Assembly: GCF_004088395.1 (NCBI RefSeq)
Contig: NZ_CP035107.1
Span: 367,501 to 431,500 of the forward strand
Length of the DNA stretch: 64,000 bases
Source: Ornithobacterium rhinotracheale
GTDB taxonomy: Bacteria > Bacteroidota > Bacteroidia > Flavobacteriales > Weeksellaceae
Direction: 5' to 3'
Each line of letters begins with the position of its first letter. Position 1 is the first letter of the stretch. This document shows, piece after piece, positions 26,269 through 35,343 of this stretch. The notes below the pieces were generated by a model that saw only the letters and a list, made by a program, of their open reading frames with translations, did no database searches and had not been told where the DNA came from. The position numbers and the translations under genes are program-made.

Positions 26269-27159
26269 ATGAAAGAAACTTTAGCATACATTACTTACAG
26301 AGGATCAGAAGGAATCGAGATTTTTGGATTACCTCTACACTTTTATAGCTTAATGTGGCTAACCGCCTTTGTCCTAGGCTGGTACATTATGGCAAAAATG
26401 TTTAAAATCGATGGCGTGTCAAAGGATAAGCTAGACCCCCTGTTTATGTACACTTTCTTTGGAGCTGTGTTGGGAGCACGCATCGGGGAATTTTTGTTTT
26501 ATGATCCGAGCGCATTTATTGAGCGTCCGCTAGAGGTATTTTTACCCATTCAATATTCACCAGGGAGCGAGTTTCTTTTTGGCTTAATTAAAAATTACAA
26601 ATTCGTAGGATTTCAAGGGCTTGCAAGCCACGGAGCCACTGTGGGGCTTTTGATAAGTTCATACCTTTATACCAGAAAATATTTGCCAGGCAAGAACATG
26701 CTTTGGCTTGTGGATCGATTAGCCATCTGTGTTTCTATCGGTGGAGCTTTTGTGCGAATTGGGAATTTTGTAAACTCTGAAATCGTGGGCAAACCAAGCG
26801 ACTTGCCGTGGGCGGTGTTGTTCGAGAAACAGAGCTTAAGCTATGGCGAAATCGTGCCTAGACACCCAGCACAGTTGTACGAGGCATTTGCTTATATTTT
26901 GCTATTTATCCTGCTTTGGTGGATTTACAATAAAACCAATAAAAAATACCAAAACGGATATATTTTTGGACTATTTTTCACTTTGCTTTTCAGTATCAGA
27001 TTCATTATCGAATTTTTTAAAGAAAGCCAAGGCGTAGAGTGGGTGGCTCAAACTTTAAAGGTGAATTTAAACAATGGGCAAGTATTGAGCATTCCATTTA
27101 TCATTATCGGATTGGTCGTAATGTACTTGTCGAACAAAGGATATTTTAATAAAAAATAG
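26269..27159 (+). CDS. lgt: Prolipoprotein diacylglyceryl transferase
   Basis: A 296-residue, multi-helix inner-membrane enzyme. The Lgt signature region GAFVRIGNFVNSEIVG (about 160-175) and the RHPAQLYEA motif (about 203-211) are present. It transfers diacylglycerol from phosphatidylglycerol to the lipobox cysteine of prolipoproteins, the first step in making the several lipoproteins encoded in this window. It sits between yidD and a DUF192 lipoprotein gene with gaps of 2 and 3 bases, so the three form one operon. Confidence 0.96.
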   Translation: MKETLAYITYRGSEGIEIFGLPLHFYSLMWLTAFVLGWYIMAKMFKIDGVSKDKLDPLFMYTFFGAVLGARIGEFLFYDPSAFIERPLEVFLPIQYSPGSEFLFGLIKNYKFVGFQGLASHGATVGLLISSYLYTRKYLPGKNMLWLVDRLAICVSIGGAFVRIGNFVNSEIVGKPSDLPWAVLFEKQSLSYGEIVPRHPAQLYEAFAYILLFILLWWIYNKTNKKYQNGYIFGLFFTLLFSIRFIIEFFKESQGVEWVAQTLKVNLNNGQVLSIPFIIIGLVVMYLSNKGYFNKK

Positions 27160-27162
27160 AAT

Positions 27163-27663
27163 ATGAAAAATTTAAAAATACAATTATTAAGCCTTTTGGC
27201 TGCAGGAGCTTTTTTAGTTTCATGCGAAAAAAAATCAACTCAAATTGAGGCAAACAATGCACCTATCGAGATTGAATTCATTAAAGAAGGCGATTTGGTG
27301 TTGAAAAATAATGATTCAATCATCAAGAAATTGGATGTTGAGGTGGCAAACACGGATTCTGAGCGTCAAATTGGGTTGATGAATCGTAGCAGCATGCTAG
27401 AAAATAGAGGAATGATTTTCGTTTTTGATGAAGACAACACCTCTGGCTTTTGGATGAAAGATACTAGAATTCCGCTTGATATTATTTTTGTGGGACAAGA
27501 TAGCACAGTAATCAATGTGCAGAAGAATGCTAAGCCTTATGATGAGCATAATTATCCTGCAACAGCACCATATCGCTATGTGCTAGAGGTCAATGGTGGT
27601 AATGCCGATAAATGGGGCGTAAAAGATGGAGTGACTAAGTTGAGCTGGAAAACAAATTCCTGA
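27163..27663 (+). CDS. DUF192-family lipoprotein
   Basis: A 166-residue protein with a lipobox (FLVSC, Cys21) and a C-terminal DUF192 domain, recognised by MNRSSMLENRGMIFVF, GFWMKDTRIPLDIIFV and PYRYVLEVNGG. DUF192 proteins are widespread small envelope proteins without a firmly known function. It is the third gene of the yidD-lgt operon, so it is exported and lipidated by the product of the gene beside it. Confidence 0.9.
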   Translation: MKNLKIQLLSLLAAGAFLVSCEKKSTQIEANNAPIEIEFIKEGDLVLKNNDSIIKKLDVEVANTDSERQIGLMNRSSMLENRGMIFVFDEDNTSGFWMKDTRIPLDIIFVGQDSTVINVQKNAKPYDEHNYPATAPYRYVLEVNGGNADKWGVKDGVTKLSWKTNS

Positions 27664-27680
27664 TTTTGTAAGTTTAAAGT

Positions 27681-27710
27681 TTTGTCAAGTTGTATTTATT
27701 TATAAATTTG
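27681..27710 (+). promoter_or_regulatory. Promoter before mscL
   Basis: A -33-like TTTG (27681-27684), an 18-base gap and a -7 element TAAATTTG (27703-27710) match the Bacteroidetes consensus, 22 bases before the ATG at 27733. Confidence 0.6.
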
Positions 27711-27732
27711 CGGAAAATATTAAATAGAATAT

Positions 27733-28110
27733 ATGGGAATGTTAAAAGAGTTTAAAGAATTTGCGACAAGAGGTAATGTCGTGGATTTGGCAGTAGCGGT
27801 GATCATTGGTGCTGCATTTGGTAAGATTGTTACATCATTTGTAGATGATTTAGTAACTCCAATCGTTTTAAATCCAGTACTGAAAGCGTCTGGAGTGGAT
27901 AAAATTAGCGAATTAAGTTGGCATGGGATTATGTACGGTAATTTCCTATCAGCGATTATTAATTTTATTATTATTGCCTTTGCCTTATTTTTAATGATTA
28001 AAGGTATTAATTCATTAAAGAAAAAAGAGGAGCCAAAACCAGAAGTTCCAGCAGGTCCTTCGCAAGAAGAGTTATTAACTCAAATTAGAGATTTACTTAA
28101 AAATAAATAA
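27733..28110 (+). CDS. mscL: Large-conductance mechanosensitive channel
   Basis: A 125-residue MscL. The N-terminal helix FKEFATRGNVVDLAVAVIIGAAFGKIV is the pore-lining TM1, the second helix is at about 70-92, and the charged C-terminal helix follows. It opens under membrane tension to release solutes during hypo-osmotic shock. It is a single-gene unit with its own promoter and terminator. The second IS982 element starts about 80 bases after its end. Confidence 0.97.
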   Translation: MGMLKEFKEFATRGNVVDLAVAVIIGAAFGKIVTSFVDDLVTPIVLNPVLKASGVDKISELSWHGIMYGNFLSAIINFIIIAFALFLMIKGINSLKKKEEPKPEVPAGPSQEELLTQIRDLLKNK

Positions 28111-28135
28111 GAATTTTTTATTTCGAAAAAAAAAG

Positions 28136-28164
28136 AAAAGCCACTCAATCCGAGTGGCTTTTTT
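28136..28164 (+). terminator. Intrinsic terminator after mscL
   Basis: An 11-base stem (AAAAGCCACTC at 28136-28146 with GAGTGGCTTTT at 28152-28162) is followed by T residues, 25 bases after the mscL stop. Confidence 0.9.
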
Positions 28165-28189
28165 ATAAATTAATGGAAAAGTATTATTA

Positions 28190-29199
28190 ACCTGAGTTCG
28201 ATTAATATTTTAAGGGAAATAAGTTGTATAAAAAGAGAAATAGTTGTATTTTTAAGTTTTTAAAATTCAATTATTTAACAACTATTTCTCATGATTAATT
28301 ACCACAAAATTACGGATATTTTTTGTATTGTTGATGACTTTTGTAATGATTTTGAAAAATTCACTCAGCCTTTTACTCTCGGAAAGTCTCCCAAAAAGAA
28401 GCCCAAAATGAGTAACGCTGAAGTAATCACCATAATGATTCTTTTTCATCTAAGTGGCTTTAGAACTTTTAAGCATTTTTACATTTACTATGTTCAAAAG
28501 CATATGCAACAGGAATTTCCTCAAACGGTCTCTTATAACCGATTTACCGAACTTATGCAATCCAATATCATGGCTCTTACCATGTTTGCAAAAACCTGTG
28601 CTTTAGGAAGTTGCACAGGGATTTCTTTTGTGGATAGTACGCCAATAAGAGTATGTGGAAACAAAAGAATTAAACGCAACAAAGTATTCAAAGACCTAGC
28701 TACAACGGGGAAATCTACTATGGGTTGGTTTCATGGATTTAAACTCCATCTGGTCATTAATGATAAAGGCGAGATATTGAGTTTTTGCGTAACGCAGGCG
28801 AATGTAGACGATAGGGAGCCGCTGAAAAATGAAGGCTTTTTGAAGCAAATTTTCGGTAAACTATTTGGTGATAAAGGTTACATCTCTGAAAAGTTGAATC
28901 AATTACTCTTTGTGGATGGTATTCAACTGATTACCAACATCCGAAACAACATGAAAAACTCTCTTATGACTATGTCTGACAAAATTTTGCTTAGAAAGCG
29001 CTCCATCATAGAGACGGTGAATGACGAGCTAAAAAACATTTGCCAAATTGAGCACTCCAGGCATCGTTCAATAGGAAATTTTATGACCAACTTAGTGGTA
29101 GGGATTATTGCCTATCATTTTCTTCCTAAAAAACCATCATTAAAATATGAAACTCTGAAAACTAACCAATTAGCTATGTTTTATTAATCGAATTCAGGT
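28190..29199 (+). mobile_element. IS982-family insertion sequence, copy 2 (different from copy 1)
   Basis: An element of about 1010 bases with 17-base terminal inverted repeats, ACCTGAGTTCGATTAAT on the left (28190-28206) and its complement with one mismatch on the right (29183-29199). A candidate 5-base target duplication TATTA flanks it (28185-28189 and 29200-29204). The right copy overlaps the stop codon of the porin gene on the minus strand. Both transposase and ends look intact. Confidence 0.92.
28291..29187 (+). CDS. IS982-family transposase (copy 2)
   Basis: A 298-residue DDE transposase. It has a helical N-terminal region, the first Asp in FVDSTPIRVC, the second in FGDKGYIS, and the Glu in RSIIETVNDELK, plus the family's HSRHRS segment near the C-terminus. 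It resembles the IS982 transposases common in Flavobacteriia. It is unbroken. The terminal repeats differ from those of copy 1, so the two elements do not form a composite transposon. Confidence 0.94.
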   Translation: MINYHKITDIFCIVDDFCNDFEKFTQPFTLGKSPKKKPKMSNAEVITIMILFHLSGFRTFKHFYIYYVQKHMQQEFPQTVSYNRFTELMQSNIMALTMFAKTCALGSCTGISFVDSTPIRVCGNKRIKRNKVFKDLATTGKSTMGWFHGFKLHLVINDKGEILSFCVTQANVDDREPLKNEGFLKQIFGKLFGDKGYISEKLNQLLFVDGIQLITNIRNNMKNSLMTMSDKILLRKRSIIETVNDELKNICQIEHSRHRSIGNFMTNLVVGIIAYHFLPKKPSLKYETLKTNQLAMFY

Positions 29200-29201
29200 T
29201 A

Positions 29202-30599
29202 TTAGAATCTAAATCCTAAACTTAGTAGAACATTGTTTTGGGTATTTTTCACGGAAGAAACAACACTAGTTTCATTGTCAAATCCATCACCATCCCAGCT
29301 TCCATTACTCAAAGAAGCGTATTGTCCACCAAAGAATGGGTTGGAAAAACTACTTTGAGACATTTGATAAGCAACATTTACATAAAAGGGTCTAAAGTTA
29401 TAGCCTAATCCAAAAGCATAAGTACTTCTGCTAGAAACATACATGTTTTTGTAATTATTAATATTAGATAGTCCCGCTTCATTATATGTTTTTAAAGATG
29501 ATGTTTTAAATGGATTAGAACTATAACTGTATCCAGCTCTAAGACTCACATCTTTAAGTCTATACTCTCCCCCCACACTTATTTCGGAAATATTTTTATA
29601 TTCAGAATTTATAAAACTATTAAATTGATTCTGCATTTCTAGATTGGCACCAGATATTTTAGGCTTGGTAAAACCAATACTATAATCTGCATTTAATGCT
29701 AAGGATTTCCCAAAAACATAACCAATGCTTGCCGTAGCTTTAGCAGGGGTTGTAATATTTTTGGAATCTTGGTAGGTTAAAGAGCTCCATTTGTTATTAT
29801 TATTTAATCCATACTCTGTGTACAAGCTTTCAGAATTCCACCATGTAGGGGTCTGAATAGCAAGACCTAGTCTTAAGTTTTTATTTATTTTTCCAATTAT
29901 GCCTGCAGAAAATGAGAAGGCATTGGAATTTGTGGTGTTAGGAGTGTATTGTTTATGGAATTCATAACTTTGAGTTCCGTTCGTCAATTCGAATGCGTCA
30001 TTTGAAGTGAGATCTATACTTTTTAGATTAAAAGAAGCACCTAGATAAATTTTGTTATCGTAATTACCTCCTATTCCAAAATTAAAAACCGAATAGTTCC
30101 CCGTTCTGCTGTAAGCATGTCTACTTAAATAATAACTAGGGAAATTTAAAAGATTAATATTTCTATTATTTACATCCGTTTCTATGTAATTATCTAAATT
30201 AGCGTTGTTATAGTTTATTCCTATATTGAAAGCTTTCCATTTAGAGAAATCGTCTGTCCTCATCGCTAATACTGCTCCAATTTGTTGAATGTTTGTTATA
30301 TTATTTTTATATTCAGTATGGTTACCATTATATGTAGTAGCATTTTTATATGAGTTGATACCCATAGTTGCTTGAAACTCATTTGTTAAATTCACCCCTA
30401 AAGCACCTGGGTTTTTGATTGTAGCAGAAATATCTCCACCCAAAGCCCCCATAGATCCACCCATAGAAACATACCTAGCTGAACCATTGACTCCTTGGAA
30501 GTCATAAATAGATACAATATCGTTAATAGTCGAAACATCTTGAGCTTTTGTTAAAGATACTAATGACAAAGCAACAAATGCATATGTTATTTTTTTCAT
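29202..30599 (-). CDS. OmpP1/FadL-family outer-membrane protein
   Basis: A 465-residue outer-membrane barrel with a cleavable signal (ends ..TKAQ, about 1-20). The FadL-like N-terminal region has ARYVSMGGSMGALGGD and a stretch predicting a hatch, and the C-terminus ends in Phe (SLGFRF). FadL-type proteins carry hydrophobic compounds across the outer membrane; Flavobacteriia versions are often labelled haemin receptor without proof. The IS982 copy 2 inserted precisely at its stop codon, which is kept. A Tyr/Gly-rich lipoprotein gene lies 21 bases upstream and may be co-transcribed. Confidence 0.85.
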   Translation of the reverse strand: MKKITYAFVALSLVSLTKAQDVSTINDIVSIYDFQGVNGSARYVSMGGSMGALGGDISATIKNPGALGVNLTNEFQATMGINSYKNATTYNGNHTEYKNNITNIQQIGAVLAMRTDDFSKWKAFNIGINYNNANLDNYIETDVNNRNINLLNFPSYYLSRHAYSRTGNYSVFNFGIGGNYDNKIYLGASFNLKSIDLTSNDAFELTNGTQSYEFHKQYTPNTTNSNAFSFSAGIIGKINKNLRLGLAIQTPTWWNSESLYTEYGLNNNNKWSSLTYQDSKNITTPAKATASIGYVFGKSLALNADYSIGFTKPKISGANLEMQNQFNSFINSEYKNISEISVGGEYRLKDVSLRAGYSYSSNPFKTSSLKTYNEAGLSNINNYKNMYVSSRSTYAFGLGYNFRPFYVNVAYQMSQSSFSNPFFGGQYASLSNGSWDGDGFDNETSVVSSVKNTQNNVLLSLGFRF

Positions 30600-30620
30600 G
30601 TTTATGTTTTTTTAATTTAT

Positions 30621-31592
30621 TTATCTAAACGCACCTTTTCTGAAACCACTTGAGCTGCCATTGTAGGTGTTATTTCTTGGTGAACTTACAGAAGGGGTGC
30701 TTCTATAAGTATTGTTGTAATTTGGATAGGTATTGCTATTGTAAGAATTATTCCAATTAGAATTATTGTAAGTTTTTCTATTATTGTTATTTCTAATAGA
30801 TCTAGATTCAGATCTAAATACATTAGAATTATTGCTCCTATTATTGTAATTGTTATTGTTTGTTTGGTAGTTAGAAATTCTATTTGAACTACCTCTAAAA
30901 ATAGAATCAGCACCTCTTTCTTTTTTAGGCACCGGTTTCACATAGTACGGAGCGTAATATCCACCTCCATAGTATCTGCCACCGTAATAATAAGGATTGT
31001 TATAACCATAATATCCATAATACGGAGCGTATGGAGACCAAGAGTTATAGCCATAATAAGGGGAGTAGTATCCGTAACCTCCATAGAATGGATAATCCCA
31101 GCCCCAGAAATTATTGTAATAGCCATAAGGATAATATACTCCATAGAATCTAGGGGAATACCAATTGTAGCCCATTCCAAAACCAGAATAGTATGGAGAA
31201 CCAAAATAGTTGATAGATACATTCACATCCTTATCGAGATCTCCCCAAGTTGAATACTTAGAATGTGGTTTTCTATCTTTTCTTTGCCAATCCGTTCTGT
31301 AATCCGAAATAGGAGCATTACCATTCTCATCAAAATATTTACCTCCAATTCTTACCAAATCATCTTTAGAAGATTTTGGATTATAATATCTTGCATCATA
31401 ATAAACATCGTCATCGCTATTACTATCATACACGGCAACTTCTCTTACATCCACAGAAGGGTCGTAATAAATTCCATCGGTCTCTCTTGCCATTGGTTGA
31501 GAAATGGTACAAGAAGAAACCCCTGCAAACAACAATCCTAGCGGAATTATGCGCAGAAATGTTGAGTTTAATATTTTATTCTTACTTTTCAT
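30621..31592 (-). CDS. Low-complexity Tyr/Gly/Asn-rich lipoprotein
   Basis: A 323-residue protein with a lipobox (AGVSSC, Cys28). A conserved-looking part (30-130) precedes a long Tyr/Gly-rich stretch (about 132-215) full of YYGY-type repeats, followed by an Asn/Ser/Arg-rich tail. I do not recognise a functional domain. Similar Tyr-rich lipoproteins occur in Flavobacteriia, probably on the cell surface. It precedes the FadL-like gene on the minus strand and is divergent from proS. Confidence 0.75.
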   Translation of the reverse strand: MKSKNKILNSTFLRIIPLGLLFAGVSSCTISQPMARETDGIYYDPSVDVREVAVYDSNSDDDVYYDARYYNPKSSKDDLVRIGGKYFDENGNAPISDYRTDWQRKDRKPHSKYSTWGDLDKDVNVSINYFGSPYYSGFGMGYNWYSPRFYGVYYPYGYYNNFWGWDYPFYGGYGYYSPYYGYNSWSPYAPYYGYYGYNNPYYYGGRYYGGGYYAPYYVKPVPKKERGADSIFRGSSNRISNYQTNNNNYNNRSNNSNVFRSESRSIRNNNNRKTYNNSNWNNSYNSNTYPNYNNTYRSTPSVSSPRNNTYNGSSSGFRKGAFR

Positions 31593-31625
31593 GACATAAA
31601 AGTTTTATGTAAATATACAAATAAT

Positions 31626-31633
31626 TAAATTTG
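31626..31633 (+). promoter_or_regulatory. -7 promoter element toward proS
   Basis: TAAATTTG matches TAnnTTTG and would give an mRNA with a leader of about 100 bases before the proS ATG at 31736. Confidence 0.4.
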
Positions 31634-31735
31634 TGCTTTTATTTTTAACCAAGAAAATTCAAATCATATGCCAATATTGAAAGATTTATAATTTCATAAA
31701 AAAGATTGGCAAATATTTAATAAAAAAAGAAGAAT

Positions 31736-33211
31736 ATGGCAAAATTAACCCCTCGTAAAGAGAATTATAGCAAGTGGTACAACGAGCTAGTGGTTTCTGC
31801 AGATTTAGCAGAAAATTCAGGAGTAAGAGGTTGTATGGTAATCAAACCTTATGGCTATGCCATTTGGGAAAAAATGCAAGCTCAATTAGACAAAATGTTC
31901 AAAGAAACTGGGCACCAAAACGCATATTTCCCGTTATTTGTTCCCAAAAGTTTGTTTGAGGCTGAAGAGAAAAATGCAGAAGGATTTGCTAAAGAGTGTG
32001 CCGTAGTTACACACTACCGTTTGGTAAAAGACGAGGAAAAGCCAGGGAAATTAAAAGTAGACCCTAACTCAAAATTGGAGGAGGAGCTTGTGGTGCGCCC
32101 TACTTCAGAAGCTATTATTTGGAATACCTATAAAAACTGGATTCAATCGTATCGTGACCTGCCAATTTTGGTAAACCAATGGGCAAATGTGGTGCGTTGG
32201 GAAATGCGTACGCGTTTATTCTTGAGAACTGCCGAATTCTTATGGCAAGAAGGGCACACGGCTCATGCTACTCGTGAGGAGGCAGTTGAGGAAACAGAGA
32301 AAATGATTGGAGTTTATGCCGATTTTGCCGAAAACTATATGAAAATCCCTGTAATTAAAGGCTTGAAAACCGAAGCAGAGCGTTTTGCAGGAGCAGATGA
32401 AACTTATTGTATCGAGGCTTTAATGCAAGATGGTAAAGCATTGCAAGCAGGAACATCTCACTTTTTAGGACAAAACTTTGCGAAGGCTTTTGATGTTAAA
32501 TTCAATTCAAAGGAAGGCAAATTAGAATATGTTTGGGCAACTTCTTGGGGCGTTTCTACGCGATTGATGGGAGCTTTAATCATGACTCACTCAGACGACC
32601 AAGGGTTGGTACTGCCTTCAACATTAGCACCAACTCAAGTAGTGATTGTCCCAATTTATTTCAACGATGAGCAAAAAGCTAAAATCGATGAGGTAGCTTT
32701 GAGAATGCACGATGAATTAAAAGCTAAAGGGCTTAGCGTGAAATACGATGATAATGATGCCTACAAGCCAGGCTGGAAATTCCACGAATATGAATTAAAA
32801 GGAGTGCCAGTGCGTATCGCAATCGGACCAAAAGATTTAGAAAAAGGACATGTAGAAGTGGCAAGGAGAGATACGCTTGAAAAACAATTCATCGCGACCG
32901 ATGAGGTAACCGATCTAGTGCCAAATCTTTTACAAGAAATAGACGATAATTTGTTCAATCGTGCGGTAGAATATCGTGCGGAACATACTACCAAAGCCGA
33001 TACTTGGGAGGAGTTTGTAGATATTTTAGAAAACAAAGGAGGTTTTGTATCTGCTCACTGGGACGGAACTACGGAAACCGAGGAGAAAATTCAAGAGATG
33101 ACCAAAGCTACAATTCGTTGTATTCCTTTAGATAATCAATTGGAAGAAGGAAAATGTATCTTGACAGGCAAGCCAAGTAAACAACGCGTATTGTTTGCAA
33201 AATCATATTAA
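31736..33211 (+). CDS. proS: Prolyl-tRNA synthetase
   Basis: A 491-residue class II synthetase of the shorter, archaeal/eukaryote-like type that lacks the editing insertion of E. coli ProS. The N-terminal [17 protein letters not shown] region, motif 2 ([26 protein letters not shown] in outline) and motif 3 with [19 protein letters not shown] are visible. The anticodon-binding and zinc-like C-terminal domains follow. It charges tRNA-Pro. It is a single-gene unit ended by a terminator shared with the next, convergent gene. Confidence 0.97.
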   Translation: MAKLTPRKENYSKWYNELVVSADLAENSGVRGCMVIKPYGYAIWEKMQAQLDKMFKETGHQNAYFPLFVPKSLFEAEEKNAEGFAKECAVVTHYRLVKDEEKPGKLKVDPNSKLEEELVVRPTSEAIIWNTYKNWIQSYRDLPILVNQWANVVRWEMRTRLFLRTAEFLWQEGHTAHATREEAVEETEKMIGVYADFAENYMKIPVIKGLKTEAERFAGADETYCIEALMQDGKALQAGTSHFLGQNFAKAFDVKFNSKEGKLEYVWATSWGVSTRLMGALIMTHSDDQGLVLPSTLAPTQVVIVPIYFNDEQKAKIDEVALRMHDELKAKGLSVKYDDNDAYKPGWKFHEYELKGVPVRIAIGPKDLEKGHVEVARRDTLEKQFIATDEVTDLVPNLLQEIDDNLFNRAVEYRAEHTTKADTWEEFVDILENKGGFVSAHWDGTTETEEKIQEMTKATIRCIPLDNQLEEGKCILTGKPSKQRVLFAKSY

Positions 33212-33232
33212 AATCCGATTTTTCAAAACACA

Positions 33233-33268
33233 AAAAAATCCGTGCTCATCTCTGAACACGGATTTTTT
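33233..33268. terminator. Bidirectional terminator between proS and the DUF4136 gene
   Basis: A 12-base stem (AAAAAATCCGTG at 33233-33244 with CACGGATTTTTT at 33257-33268) lies between two convergent genes, with A and T runs on its two sides. Confidence 0.85.
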
Positions 33269-33281
33269 TATAGATAAAAAA

Positions 33282-33830
33282 TTATTTTTTAGGCGGGTAG
33301 AAATACAAAATTTCATTTACCGCTTTCGGGATTCGTTCTACTTTGTCAGAAAGCTTATACAAGTTCAATCCCTCCCCCATTCCTTGCCAAACAAGCGTAT
33401 TGTTTTTACGATTTACCAAATCGATGATCAAAGTTCCATCGTGGTATTTTCTCACATTCGGTGCACCCCAGTAGCCGTTGTAGCCATAAGGTCCCCAAGG
33501 ACCAGCCCACCATGGATTATACCATGGGTCTACATCTACATTCACATGTTTTTGCGTTTTAGCAACGAGGTTTACGATCAAATCGGCAGAATTTTCAGAA
33601 TTTGCCATCGTCAAGCCTTTTTCTTCAAGATTTTGCTGAACTGCTGCTACTACACGACGCTTGTCTAAATCATTCATTTTTAAATTATTTAGACCTTTTT
33701 CATGAAAAGCAAAAGTTTTAAATTGCTGAAAATTCACATTTCTGTCGTAGTCACTGCTCACGCTCACCGTTCCACAGGAAGTCAATGCTAATAGCATGAT
33801 CATTCCAATGATAGATAAATATTTATTCAT
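33282..33830 (-). CDS. DUF4136 lipoprotein
   Basis: A 182-residue lipoprotein (lipobox LTSC, Cys19) with a DUF4136 pattern: SSDYDRNVNFQQFKTFAF near the start of the mature protein, a Trp/Pro/Tyr-rich loop around 103-125, and the ending KAVNEILYFYPPKK. The family is common in Bacteroidetes envelopes and has no assigned function. It is a single gene on the minus strand, separated from the following ten-gene run by about 100 bases. Confidence 0.82.
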   Translation of the reverse strand: MNKYLSIIGMIMLLALTSCGTVSVSSDYDRNVNFQQFKTFAFHEKGLNNLKMNDLDKRRVVAAVQQNLEEKGLTMANSENSADLIVNLVAKTQKHVNVDVDPWYNPWWAGPWGPYGYNGYWGAPNVRKYHDGTLIIDLVNRKNNTLVWQGMGEGLNLYKLSDKVERIPKAVNEILYFYPPKK

Positions 33831-33928
33831 AATTAATTCGTTTAATATAAGAAAGCGAGTAACAATAATTATTCCAATTCGTTAAGCACTAGTTTTTTAG
33901 TAAAGAATTATGCTTTGGTTAAAAAATA

Positions 33929-34111
33929 TCAAAATCCTATTTTTTTATCTTTTTTTCTAAAGGAATGAGTTTTTTTATCATAGCCGTAAGGGCAATGTTT
34001 GCATCCGCTTTGGCAGCAATAGCCGCGTTTGAGCAAATATTTTTCGGTCTTAATTTTGAACCCCTCAGGCGAAAGATAATAATCTCCCTCTTCCAATTTT
34101 GGTTTAAGCAT
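33929..34111 (-). CDS. Small Cys-rich DUF5522 protein
   Basis: The start at 34111 (MLKPKLEEGDYY) gives 60 residues. It overlaps the aroA stop by one base (TAATG), which favours this over a longer frame starting at 34189 inside aroA. Four cysteines lie in a tight cluster (GYCCQSGCKHCPYGY, about residues 32-46), suggesting a bound metal or Fe-S centre. The DUF5522 family is small, cytoplasmic and of unknown function. It is the last gene of the minus-strand run that begins with the flippase gene. Confidence 0.8.
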   Translation of the reverse strand: MLKPKLEEGDYYLSPEGFKIKTEKYLLKRGYCCQSGCKHCPYGYDKKTHSFRKKDKKIGF

Positions 34112-35340
34112 TAAGGTTGAATATTGAATCCGACATATTCTAAGTCTCTCCAAAATTTTGGATATGATTTGTTTACCACTTCTGGACATTTGATTTCCAT
34201 TTCACGCGTAAGGGCTAATGGGGTGAAGCTTAGAGCCATTCGGTGGTCTTCATATGTTTCGATACACGGGGTTTGCCAAACATCTTCAAAAGCCACGAGT
34301 TCAATAGAATCGTCTGTGATAATGCTTTCTACACCACACTTTTTAAGTTCTGTTTTAAGCGCAACTAATCGATCCGTTTCCTTGATTTTTAAAGTATGCA
34401 AGCCAGTAAGTTTAACTTTAATTTTCAATCCGGCACAAGTAACGGCTATTGTTTGTGCTAAATCTGGATTTTTATTTAAGTCTAAACGAATGACCTCTGG
34501 TGGTGTGAAGTCTGTTTTTTTGCGTAGAATCACTTTGTTGTTGTGCCAAAGAGTCATTACGCCAAAGTATTTTTCATAAATCGGAACCAAGCGTGCATCA
34601 CCTTGTAGGCTATCTTTTTTATAAGTAGAAAGCGTGATGTCGCAATCTTTGGACAAAGCCGCCATGCTGTACCAATACGAAGCCGAGCTCCAGTCTGATT
34701 CTACAACAACATTGGTGCGTCTTATCCTACGACAAGGAAACACTCGAATGCCTGTTTCGTCGTCAAACCATTCAACTTTTATTCCCACAGATTCTAACTG
34801 TGCTTTGGTCATTTCAATATAGGGTTTGGAAGTGAGTTTGGTGGTGAATTTTATTTCCAAACCTTGCCTTAATTTAGGTGCAACAAGCATTAATGCAGAA
34901 ATGTATTGGCTGCTCAAATTTGCTTGGATTTCAATGTGTTTAGGCTGAATGGTTCTTCCTGTGATTTTGAGTGGAGGATAGCCTTCTTTTTTTACATATT
35001 CGATATCGGCACCTACTTTTCTTAAAGCTTCTACGAGTGGAGCGATTGGTCTTTCCTGCATTCTTTTAGAGCCAGTGAGGATGGCTTCTTTCCCTTTAGA
35101 AAAGGCATAGTAAGCCGTAAGAAAACGCATGGCTGTTCCTGCGTGATGAATATCAATTTTGCGAGAATCACTTTGCAGTGCGTTTCGCAAAACTTTGGTG
35201 TCCTCGGCATCTGCGATGTTTTCTATCTCTTTGATTTCTGGGAAAAGTTTTTTTAAAATAAGCCAACGGTTGCTCTCACTTTTTGAGCCTCCGATTTTGA
35301 TTTCTCCAAAAATTTCAGCAGAGTGGTGGATAAGTTTCAT
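34111..35340 (-). CDS. aroA: 3-phosphoshikimate 1-carboxyvinyltransferase (EPSP synthase)
   Basis: A 409-residue EPSP synthase. The N-terminal GSKSESNR motif (18-25) supplies the Lys and Arg that bind substrate, LTGSKRMQERP carries the second conserved Arg region, and KETDRLVALKTEL and the EDHRMALSF motif are near the C-terminus. It joins shikimate-3-phosphate with phosphoenolpyruvate in the shikimate pathway, which feeds chorismate to the trp operon enzymes. It is slightly short for the family but has all visible key motifs. It starts 3 bases after the MazG-like gene. Confidence 0.95.
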   Translation of the reverse strand: MKLIHHSAEIFGEIKIGGSKSESNRWLILKKLFPEIKEIENIADAEDTKVLRNALQSDSRKIDIHHAGTAMRFLTAYYAFSKGKEAILTGSKRMQERPIAPLVEALRKVGADIEYVKKEGYPPLKITGRTIQPKHIEIQANLSSQYISALMLVAPKLRQGLEIKFTTKLTSKPYIEMTKAQLESVGIKVEWFDDETGIRVFPCRRIRRTNVVVESDWSSASYWYSMAALSKDCDITLSTYKKDSLQGDARLVPIYEKYFGVMTLWHNNKVILRKKTDFTPPEVIRLDLNKNPDLAQTIAVTCAGLKIKVKLTGLHTLKIKETDRLVALKTELKKCGVESIITDDSIELVAFEDVWQTPCIETYEDHRMALSFTPLALTREMEIKCPEVVNKSYPKFWRDLEYVGFNIQP

Positions 35341-35343
35341 AAT

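Noticed and set aside
23653-29199. Composite transposon formed by the two IS982 elements
   Set aside because: The two elements have different terminal repeats and different transposases, and the genes between them (yidD, lgt, mscL and others) are ordinary chromosomal genes.
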